Part shown: in pieces, positions 17,870-24,882 of the stretch
Numbering within the stretch: position 1 is the stretch's first letter
Layout of the letters: each line of letters begins with the position of its first letter
NCBI GenBank assembly: GCA_028874995.1
Contig: JAPPGM010000093.1
Coordinates: forward strand, 1-59,248
Direction: 5' to 3'
Source of the DNA: Gemmatimonadota bacterium
GTDB lineage: Bacteria; Gemmatimonadota; Gemmatimonadetes; Longimicrobiales; Gaopeijiaceae
Length of the DNA stretch: 59,248 nucleotides
Position numbers and translations under genes: made by a program
Notes under the pieces: generated by a model
What the model saw: the letters and a program-made list of their open reading frames with translations, nothing else
Told to the model about the DNA's origin: nothing
Databases searched by the model: none

Positions 17870-19444
17870 ATGAACGATAGCAGGAAGCCGACCGTCCTGA
17901 TCATCCGTGATGGCTGGGGTGTCGGGGCGTCGGACGCGGCCGGAATCGAACGGCAGGGCAACGCCGTGGCCATGGCGCGAACACCCGTCAACGACCGGCT
18001 GATGCGCGATCGGCCGTGGAGTCTCCTCAAGACGTCGGGCGAAGCGGTCGGCCTGCCTCCGGGCCAGATGGGCAACTCCGAGGTCGGGCACCTGAACCTG
18101 GGCGCGGGGCGGGTCGTGCATCAGGATGTGACGCGGATCTCGATGTCGATCCGGGACGGGTCGTTCCACGCGCTGCCCGAGCTGGCCACCCTCGCCGCGG
18201 CGCTTCGCCGGAGCGGGGGCGCGCTGCACCTGATCGGGCTGTGTTCGGACGGGGGAGTCCATAGCGAAATCGGTCACCTGCATGCGCTCCTGGACTGGGC
18301 CGACAACGCACGCGTCCCGGTCCGCGTGCACTGCGTCACCGACGGGCGCGACACCTCGCCGACCTCGGGGGTCGCGTGGATCGAGGAGTTGGCCGCGCGG
18401 ACCGCTGCGGGGCACGACGCGAGGATCGCGACCGTGTCGGGGCGCTACTTCGCGATGGACCGCGACAGGCGGTGGAGGCGCACGGAACGGGCGTACCGGG
18501 CGATCGCCGAGGGGAGCGGTGGGCGGGAGGACGACGCCGCCGGGTACGTCGCCCGCTGTTACGCGGAGGGCACCACGGACGAGTTTCTGCCGCCGGTGGT
18601 GGTTGGGGAACCCACGGGCATCCAGCCCAACGACGGCATCCTCTTCTTCAACTTCCGCGCCGACCGCGCCCGGCAGCTCACCACCACTCTCACCAACCCC
18701 ACCTTCCCCCACTTCCCCCGCCCTCGCGGCACCTTCGGCACCTTCGTGGCCATGACCCGCTACGAGGACGACTTCCCCCACCCCGTCCTCTTCCACCCGC
18801 AGAGGATCCGCAACACCCTCGGCGAGGTCCTCGCGCACAACGGCCGCACCCAGCTCAGGACCGCCGAAACGGAGAAGTACGCGCACGTCACCTACTTCTT
18901 CAACGGCGGGGTCGAGGAGCCCTTCGCGGGCGAGGACCGCGACCTCATCCCCTCGCCGAAGGTCGCCACCTACGACCTCATGCCCGAGATGAGCGCACCG
19001 GAGCTCACCGACGCCCTCCTCGCCCATCTCGCCCGGGGCCGGTACGACTTCGTCCTCGTCAACTATGCGAACGCGGACATGGTGGGCCACACGGGGAGCA
19101 TTCCGGCGGCCGTCGCGGCGGTCAACACCGTGGACACCTGCGTCGGCCGACTCCTCGACCGCATCGGTGAACTCGGCGGCACGGCGCTGGTCACCGCCGA
19201 TCACGGCAACGCCGAGAAGATGCTCGACGAGGACGGCAAGCCGTTCACCGCCCACACCACCTTCCCCGTGCGCCTCATACTCGTCGCCCCGGACGCCACC
19301 TCCGGCACCACGACCCTTCACGACGGCATCCTTGCCGACGTCGCCCCCACCATCCTCGGAATCATGGGGATCCCCCAACCACCCGAGATGACCGGCCGGT
19401 CCTTGCTCGCCGCACCCGCCCGGGATAGTCTGGGCGGGTCATGA
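17870..19444 (+). CDS. gpmI: 2,3-bisphosphoglycerate-independent phosphoglycerate mutase
   Basis: 524 residues from ATG 17870. It interconverts 3- and 2-phosphoglycerate in glycolysis using two Mn2+. Signatures: LIIRDGWG near residue 15 (metal Asp; the residue before it is Arg where Leu or Met is usual), MGNSEVGHLNLGAGR with the phospho-serine, HCVTDGRDTSP, SGRYFAMDRDRRWRRTERAY, FNFRADRARQ, VNYANADMVGHTG and ALVTADHGNAEKM. Length is normal. The stop overlaps the dctQ start (ATGA), an unusual operon partner for a glycolytic enzyme. Confidence 0.93.
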   Translation: MNDSRKPTVLIIRDGWGVGASDAAGIERQGNAVAMARTPVNDRLMRDRPWSLLKTSGEAVGLPPGQMGNSEVGHLNLGAGRVVHQDVTRISMSIRDGSFHALPELATLAAALRRSGGALHLIGLCSDGGVHSEIGHLHALLDWADNARVPVRVHCVTDGRDTSPTSGVAWIEELAARTAAGHDARIATVSGRYFAMDRDRRWRRTERAYRAIAEGSGGREDDAAGYVARCYAEGTTDEFLPPVVVGEPTGIQPNDGILFFNFRADRARQLTTTLTNPTFPHFPRPRGTFGTFVAMTRYEDDFPHPVLFHPQRIRNTLGEVLAHNGRTQLRTAETEKYAHVTYFFNGGVEEPFAGEDRDLIPSPKVATYDLMPEMSAPELTDALLAHLARGRYDFVLVNYANADMVGHTGSIPAAVAAVNTVDTCVGRLLDRIGELGGTALVTADHGNAEKMLDEDGKPFTAHTTFPVRLILVAPDATSGTTTLHDGILADVAPTILGIMGIPQPPEMTGRSLLAAPARDSLGGS

Positions 19445-20016
19445 CCAACAACCCCTTCTCGCGCTTGGTCGACCGCACGACCAGCCGCCTCGGCCGTTTC
19501 ATCTCCTGGCTGACGCTGTGCATGGTGCTGATCGGCGCGTACAACGCCATCGCGCGCTACCTGGGGCGCTTCATCCACGCCAGCCTGAGTTCCAACCTCT
19601 ACCTGGAACTCCAGTGGTACCTCTTCTCGCTGATCTTCCTGCTGGGAGCGGCGTACGCGCTCAAGGAGGACGCGCACGTGCGCGTTGACGTGCTCTACGG
19701 ACGGCTCCGGCGCAAGGCGAAGGCGAAGATCAACGTCATCGGCTCGGCGCTGATGCTGATCCCCTTCTGCATCTTCGTCCTGTGGGTATCGTGGCCCTCG
19801 ATCCGCAACTCCTGGATCGTCCGGGAAGGGTCGCCGGATCCGAGCGGCCTGCCCCGCTATCCGATCAAGGCGGTCATCCTCGTGGCGTTCGTCCTGCTGG
19901 TCCTGCAGGGGATCTCGCAGTTCCTGAAGGACGTGGCCGTGCTGCGGGGACCGGATGAGGATGAGGATGAGGACGGCGAGGGTTTTGACGCCGACCCGGG
20001 AGCGCGCGGTTTATAA
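19441..20016 (+). CDS. dctQ: TRAP transporter small permease
   Basis: 191 residues with four membrane helices (about residues 18-36, 58-76, 97-115 and 140-160). The TRAP small-subunit motif ELQWYLFSLIFLLGAAYALK followed by DAHVRVDVLYGRL is clear. With the large permease and a periplasmic binding protein it imports organic acids using the Na+ gradient. Its start overlaps the gpmI stop and its stop overlaps the dctM start (TAATG), so translation of all three is coupled. The C-terminal tail is unusually acidic (DEDEDEDGEGFD). Confidence 0.9.
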   Translation: MTNNPFSRLVDRTTSRLGRFISWLTLCMVLIGAYNAIARYLGRFIHASLSSNLYLELQWYLFSLIFLLGAAYALKEDAHVRVDVLYGRLRRKAKAKINVIGSALMLIPFCIFVLWVSWPSIRNSWIVREGSPDPSGLPRYPIKAVILVAFVLLVLQGISQFLKDVAVLRGPDEDEDEDGEGFDADPGARGL

Positions 20017-21335
20017 TGGAGGATTTACTCGCCCCGCTGATGTTCGTGGTGGTCTTCCTGATCATCTTCAGCGGGTATCCGGTGGCCTTCGCGCTGGGCG
20101 GCGCCTCGCTCCTCTTCGCGTTCATCGGCGTGGAACTCGGCATCTTCGACTGGAACCTGCTCTACGCCATGCCCGAGCGGATCTTCGGGGTGATGTCGAA
20201 CCAGGTGCTGCTGGCGGTGCCGTTCTTCATCTTCATGGGACTTGTGCTCGAGAAGGCGAAGCTGGCCGAGGACCTGCTGACCACGATCGGCACGCTCTTC
20301 GGAAGGCACAGGGGGGGACTGGCGCTGGGGGTGGTGGTCGTGGGAGCCATGCTCGCTGCGGCGACGGGCGTGGTAGGCGCCTCGGTGGTGGCGATGGGCA
20401 GCATCTCGCTTCCGGTCATGCTGCGCTACAACTACTCGAAGCGGCTCTCGTCGGGGGTGATCCTGGCGTCGGGGACGCTGGGACAGATCATCCCGCCGAG
20501 CATCGTGCTGGTGGTGCTCGCGGACCAGCTCGGGATCTCGGTGGGCGATCTGTTCATCGGGGGACTGGTTCCGGGGCTGATGCTGGCCACGATGTACGCT
20601 CTGTACGTGGGAGGCGTGGCCTCGGTGAAGCCGGACGCCGCACCCGCGCTGCCGAAGGAGATGACGGACATCCCGTGGCGGGAGCTCCTTCAGCGGGTGG
20701 TCGTGGTGATGCTGCCGCCGCTGCTCCTGATCCTGATCGTGCTCGGGTCGATCTTCGCGGGGATCGCGACCCCCACCGAGGCGGGCGCAATCGGGTCCGT
20801 CGGCGCGATCCTCCTGGCCGGCGCGCGCGGCCGCATGTCGATGAACGTGTTGCGCGACTCGTGCGTGGGCGCTACCAAGCTGACCACCATGGTCATGTTC
20901 CTCCTGATCGGGTCGACCGCCTTCGCCCTCGTCTTCCGCGGCCTCTACGGCGACATCTGGATCGAGGACCTGCTCACCGGTCTTCCCGGCGGGAGGATCG
21001 GCCTGCTGCTCGTCGCCAACCTGACGATCTTCATCCTGGGCTTCTTCCTCGACTTCTTCGAGATCGCGTTCATCATCATCCCGCTGCTGGCTCCGGCGGC
21101 CTCGGTGCTCGGCATCGACCTGGTGTGGTTCGGCGTGATGATCGGTATGAACCTGCAGACGTCGTTCCTGACGCCCCCGTTCGGGTTCGCGCTCTTCTAC
21201 CTGCGCGGGGTGGCGCCGCCAGAGGTGAAGACGACGGATCTTTACCGTGCGGTGATTCCGTTCATCATCATCCAGCTGATCGGTTTGTTGCTAATCATCC
21301 AGTGGCCGGGGCTGGTGACGGGGCTGGTGGACTGA
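20016..21335 (+). CDS. dctM: TRAP transporter large permease
   Basis: 439 residues, about 12 membrane helices. DctM signatures: VNQ-type entry helix VMSNQVLLAVPFFIFMGLVL, ASGTLGQIIPPSIVLVVLAD, TPTEAGAIGSVGAILLAGA and FLTPPFGFALFYLRGVAPPE at the C-terminus. It forms the ion-coupled import channel with DctQ. The binding protein likely to serve it is encoded at 23345-24538 on the opposite strand, beyond a toxin-antitoxin module and a DUF4143 ATPase. Confidence 0.92.
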   Translation: MEDLLAPLMFVVVFLIIFSGYPVAFALGGASLLFAFIGVELGIFDWNLLYAMPERIFGVMSNQVLLAVPFFIFMGLVLEKAKLAEDLLTTIGTLFGRHRGGLALGVVVVGAMLAAATGVVGASVVAMGSISLPVMLRYNYSKRLSSGVILASGTLGQIIPPSIVLVVLADQLGISVGDLFIGGLVPGLMLATMYALYVGGVASVKPDAAPALPKEMTDIPWRELLQRVVVVMLPPLLLILIVLGSIFAGIATPTEAGAIGSVGAILLAGARGRMSMNVLRDSCVGATKLTTMVMFLLIGSTAFALVFRGLYGDIWIEDLLTGLPGGRIGLLLVANLTIFILGFFLDFFEIAFIIIPLLAPAASVLGIDLVWFGVMIGMNLQTSFLTPPFGFALFYLRGVAPPEVKTTDLYRAVIPFIIIQLIGLLLIIQWPGLVTGLVD

Positions 21336-21388
21336 GGGGAGGCGGGCAGGGCGGCCAAACCCCTGAAGACTTGCCGGATTCGGCGTCT

Positions 21389-21413
21389 TACATCATGATA
21401 CATACATCATGAT
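21389..21413 (+). promoter_or_regulatory. Probable VapB operator, twin ATCATGAT palindromes
   Basis: TACATCATGAT occurs twice with a 14-bp period (21389-21399 and 21403-21413). Each copy contains the palindrome ATCATGAT. The second copy covers the vapB start codon. Twin short palindromes in front of a ribbon-helix-helix antitoxin gene are the usual layout for autorepression by the toxin-antitoxin complex. Confidence 0.55.
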
Positions 21414-21651
21414 GACACGCACCCAATTGTCGTTCGAACGGGAAATGTTGCGCGACGCGCGACGCCGCGCCGACGGCCTGGGCGTTTCACTGGCGGAATA
21501 TGTGCGTCGGCTCGTGGCGGCGGACCTCGAAGGGGACGAACCGTCCGCGGATCCCAGTGCGATCTTCAATCTCGGGCGCTCGCGAACGTCCAACATCGCC
21601 GGGCAAAGGGGTTCGATGATCAGCCGCGCATATCGGGGCCAGGGGCAGTGA
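21409..21651 (+). CDS. Ribbon-helix-helix antitoxin (VapB-like)
   Basis: 80 residues (ATG at 21409, or the next ATG at 21412). The N-terminal beta strand and two helices (TRTQLSFEREMLRDARRRAD, then GVSLAEYVRRLVAADLEG) form a ribbon-helix-helix DNA-binding domain. The C-terminal part would wrap the toxin. The stop overlaps the vapC GTG start (GTGA). It lies just downstream of dctM and is probably a mobile module inserted between TRAP genes. Confidence 0.78.
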   Translation: MMTRTQLSFEREMLRDARRRADGLGVSLAEYVRRLVAADLEGDEPSADPSAIFNLGRSRTSNIAGQRGSMISRAYRGQGQ

Positions 21652-22061
21652 CCCTCTTCGTCGACACGACCGTGTGGTATGCCGCGGCGGACTCCGCGGA
21701 CCGGAGCAACGCGCGGGCATGCGAAATCCTGAGCGCGGGCGACCGGCTGGTCACCTCCGATCACGTGCTGGTCGAATGCTGGACGCTGCTTCGGGCGCAT
21801 ATTCACCGGGCTGCCGCCGAGACCTTCTGGGACGGTCTGCGCGGCGGGATTGCGCGGATCGAGAGTGTCGGGCCCGCGGACCTGCACGCCGCCTGGGCCA
21901 TCGGGCGGGCGTTCCAGCATCAGGACTTTCCCGTTGTCAACCGGACCAGCTTCGCCGTCATGGAACGGTTGGGCCTGGAACGTGTTGCATCCTTCGACAA
22001 CGGTTTTGCGATTTATCGCTACGGGCCCCGGCGGGCGCGGGCGTTTCAGGTTGTGCGTTGA
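21648..22061 (+). CDS. PIN-domain ribonuclease toxin (VapC-like)
   Basis: 137 residues. PIN-fold acidic residues: FVDTTVWYAAAD near the N-terminus, the Glu of VLVECWTLLRAH, and the Asp of ASFDNGFAIYRYG at the end. VapC toxins cleave RNA, often initiator tRNA or rRNA, when the antitoxin is lost. Translation is coupled to the antitoxin by a 4-nt overlap. The 3' end faces the convergent ATPase gene. Confidence 0.8.
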   Translation: MTLFVDTTVWYAAADSADRSNARACEILSAGDRLVTSDHVLVECWTLLRAHIHRAAAETFWDGLRGGIARIESVGPADLHAAWAIGRAFQHQDFPVVNRTSFAVMERLGLERVASFDNGFAIYRYGPRRARAFQVVR

Positions 22062-22116
22062 GGGGGCAAAGGATCTGCAACGCGATCGCCAACCTTCGCG
22101 TTACTGTGATGTGATG

Positions 22117-23280
22117 CTACCCTATCGCATCCTCCAACCCTTGCGCGGGGTTCAGGCCCCTGAGAAAGGGCTCGACCGGCAGGCACAGGATGCCCCGCCG
22201 GACCAGCCGGTGTTCGCCGCGGTAGAGGAGGATCCGGCGGGTCTCCGGGTATTCGTCCCCGAAGGCGGTCAGCCCGCGGAGATCGGCGGGCCGCACGCGG
22301 TCGGCGTTCATGACGTCGAAGGCCCACAGCCCCGGCGTTCCGTAGAGCACGAAATCCACCTCGGATCCGCCGCGCGTGCGCCAGTAGTGGAGTTTCGCAT
22401 CGCTTCCCGAGTACGCGAGCCAGGCGCGCAGGTGCTGGGCAACCAGTCCCTCGAGGGCGGGACCGTCGATCTCGGAGGGCCGGTCGAAGGGGCCCGCAGG
22501 ACGGAGACTCCGGAAGACGCCGCAGTCGAAGTAGAAGAACCGGGGGTGTGCAACCAGGCGGCGTTTTGCCCGCCGGGTGAAGACCGGGAGGCGGAAGGAG
22601 AGCAGCAGGTCTTCGAGCAGTTCCAGGTATCCCGTGACGGTGCTTCGGCTCGTCTCGCATTCCCTGGCGAGTTCGCTGACGTTGAGCGTCGCTGCGTGTG
22701 AGAAGCCCGCCGCTTCAAGAAACCGGGAGAAGCTGCCGATGTCACGCGCCAGGCCCTCGGCGCGGACTTCCTGTTCCACGTAGAGCGCGGCGTAGGCGGC
22801 AAGGGTGGACGGCGGGTCCCGGGAGGAGACCACGGTCGGGACGGCACCGCGTTGGAGGACTGTATCCAGATCGAAGGCGTCCGCCATTTCGCCGGCCATG
22901 AATGGATGCATGGAACGCATCAAGGCGCGGCCCGCAAGCAGGTTCACCCCACCTCGCCGGAGTTTGCGGGCGCTGGAGCCGGTGAGGACGAACCGGTATC
23001 CCCCGTGGGACTCCATAAGGTCATGCACGACGTTCAGGAGTTCGGGAACGCGCTGGACCTCGTCGATGACCACGTCGGTGTCGGGCGGGACGCCGAGTAC
23101 ACGCTCGCGCAGGCGCTCCGGGCGGGCCGACAGTTGACGGTACTCCTCCGGCTTTAGGAGGTCGACCACCACGGCGTCGGGCAGAACCGATCGCAACCAG
23201 GTGGTCTTCCCCGTCCCTCGAGGGCCGAAGAGGAAGAAGCTACCCGTGGGAAGGGTCAGGAATCGCGGTAGAGTCGTCAT
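22117..23280 (-). CDS. ATP-binding protein, AAA + DUF4143
   Basis: 387 residues. Walker A GPRGTGKTTWLRSV and Walker B VVIDEVQRVPELL, sensor VLTGSSARKLRR, then a C-terminal DUF4143 region with a PD-(D/E)xK-like core (KLHYWRTRGGSEVDFVLYG). These ATPases are widespread, frequently duplicated accessory genes of unknown role, suspected in stress or toxin-antitoxin-like functions. A paralogue of a different subgroup is at 39556-40806. The gene lies between the TRAP binding protein and the PIN toxin. Confidence 0.85.
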   Translation of the reverse strand: MTTLPRFLTLPTGSFFLFGPRGTGKTTWLRSVLPDAVVVDLLKPEEYRQLSARPERLRERVLGVPPDTDVVIDEVQRVPELLNVVHDLMESHGGYRFVLTGSSARKLRRGGVNLLAGRALMRSMHPFMAGEMADAFDLDTVLQRGAVPTVVSSRDPPSTLAAYAALYVEQEVRAEGLARDIGSFSRFLEAAGFSHAATLNVSELARECETSRSTVTGYLELLEDLLLSFRLPVFTRRAKRRLVAHPRFFYFDCGVFRSLRPAGPFDRPSEIDGPALEGLVAQHLRAWLAYSGSDAKLHYWRTRGGSEVDFVLYGTPGLWAFDVMNADRVRPADLRGLTAFGDEYPETRRILLYRGEHRLVRRGILCLPVEPFLRGLNPAQGLEDAIG

Positions 23281-23344
23281 AATGACAGGTAAAATGACGA
23301 CAGCGATGTAATTTTGTCAATCAAACTGGCGGTGCAATACCACC

Positions 23345-24538
23345 CTACAACTCGAATGCGAACCCCGCGTACCTCAGCTCGGCCGTACCGAACCAGCGAT
23401 ACGACGCCTCCTTGAAGTTGCGCCAGTGGTCGTAGACCTGGCGGTACTGGGCATCCGCCGCCGCGTACTCCTCGAGGATCTCGTTGATCGTCGTCCGGGC
23501 ACGCGCCATGATCTCGTCCGAGAAGGGGCGCAGCTGGGTGCCGCCCGCGATGAGGCGCTGGAGCGCCGCCGGGTTGCGGGCGTCGTAGGTGTAGAGCATG
23601 CGGCGGGCCGAGGCCTGGGCCGCGACCTCGAAGACCGCCTTGTAGTCGGCGGACAGGCTGTCCCACGCGTCCCGGTTGACCTCGAAGGAGACCGAGGCCG
23701 ACGGCTCCCACCAGCCCGGGTAGTAGTAGTACTCGGCGGCCTGGTGGAGGCCCAGTTTCTCGTCGTCGTAGGGCCCGACCCACTCGGTGGCGTCGATCGC
23801 GCCCCGCTCCAGCGCCGGATAGATGTCGCCCCCGGCGAGCACCTGCACGGTCACGCCCATCCGGTCCATCACGTCACCCCCCAGCCCGGGGATGCGCATC
23901 TTCAGGCCGACCAGGTCCTCCGGCGAATTCACCTCCTTGCGGAACCACCCGCCCATCTGCGCACCGGTGTTCCCGCCCGGGAAGGTGATGATGTTGAAGT
24001 CGGCGAAGACGCCGCGGACCACGTCGAGGCCGCCGCCCTCGTTGAGCCAGGCGTCCTGCTGGCGCGCGGTCATGCCGAAGGGGACCCCGGCGTCGAAGGC
24101 CAGCGCCTGGTTCTTGCCTGTGTAGTAGTAGCTGGTGCTCTGCCCGACCTGCACGGTGCCCTGCTGTACGGCGTCCATGACCTGGAGACCCGGGACCAGC
24201 TCGCCCGCGGGGTACGCGCGGATCTCGAAGCGGCCCCCGGTCAGCGCCGAGGTTAGTTCGCCGATCATCTCGGCCGATCCGTAGATGGCGTCGAGGCCGC
24301 GGGGGAAGCTCGAGGCGCAGCGCCAGCGGAGACGCTCGCCGGTCTGGACGGCGGGGGCGCCTTCGACGGTGTCTTCGGAGTCGCTGTCGGCACCGCATGC
24401 GGCAAGGAGGCCGGCGCCGGCGGTGGCGGCGGCGGCGTGGGAGAGGAAGTTGCGGCGATCGACGGGGGATGGGGAAGCGGGAGCGCCTTTGGCGGTCTTG
24501 TCTTCGAGGTGCCGGTCGGTGGTGGTCTTCTCGCTCAT
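23345..24538 (-). CDS. dctP: TRAP transporter substrate-binding protein (TakP-like)
   Basis: 397 residues from ATG 24538. A twin-arginine-like leader (DRRNFLSHAAAATAGAGLLA, then AC) suggests Tat export, possibly with lipid attachment. The mature domain matches the TakP alpha-keto-acid group: CASSFPRGLDAIYGSAEM, GQSTSYYYTGKNQALAFD, VPFGMTARQQDAWLNEGGGL, FPGGNTGAQMGGWFRKE, RIPGLGGDVMDRMGVTVQVL and GAIDATEWVGPYDDEKLG. It delivers substrate to DctQM. A keto acid is the likely ligand by family, not shown here. It is transcribed opposite to dctQM. Confidence 0.9.
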   Translation of the reverse strand: MSEKTTTDRHLEDKTAKGAPASPSPVDRRNFLSHAAAATAGAGLLAACGADSDSEDTVEGAPAVQTGERLRWRCASSFPRGLDAIYGSAEMIGELTSALTGGRFEIRAYPAGELVPGLQVMDAVQQGTVQVGQSTSYYYTGKNQALAFDAGVPFGMTARQQDAWLNEGGGLDVVRGVFADFNIITFPGGNTGAQMGGWFRKEVNSPEDLVGLKMRIPGLGGDVMDRMGVTVQVLAGGDIYPALERGAIDATEWVGPYDDEKLGLHQAAEYYYYPGWWEPSASVSFEVNRDAWDSLSADYKAVFEVAAQASARRMLYTYDARNPAALQRLIAGGTQLRPFSDEIMARARTTINEILEEYAAADAQYRQVYDHWRNFKEASYRWFGTAELRYAGFAFEL

Positions 24539-24882
24539 CGAGCTCTTCCGGGGTGCGGGGGATCGGCAGCCGTGAGGCGACCATGGGTGGTGAGCGTGAA
24601 GAGTAGCACGGAAGTGCGGTGGCGGGCGAGTCCGGGTGTTGTCCAGCGCACGGCTTCCGGGGGCGGGGAGATGGGTGGCGCGGTGCGCGGGGTCGCGCAA
24701 TGTGCCAGATTTCGCGCCGTGACCGCCGGGGCGGGTCGCTCAGGCGAACCCGGCGCGCGACCCGTGCCGGAACGCTACATGTGTGAATCGCTCCCCAACC
24801 GCTACCCCACCGAGGGCGCCGTCCGCGTGTTTCGGGCCCCCGCCCCGGCTGCTTCGGCAATCAGGACACGGAGAGCCAGGGC
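24539..24882. other. Divergent intergenic region, no gene seen
   Basis: 344 bp between the divergent starts of dctP and the SLC12-like transporter. It should hold both promoters. I see no convincing promoter boxes, hairpins, RNA gene or coding frame; the sequence is uniformly GC-rich. Confidence 0.5.

Noticed and set aside
17783-19378. 531-codon minus-strand frame opposite gpmI
   Set aside because: GpmI motifs on the plus strand are complete; the antisense product is Glu/Gly/Val-rich shadow sequence.
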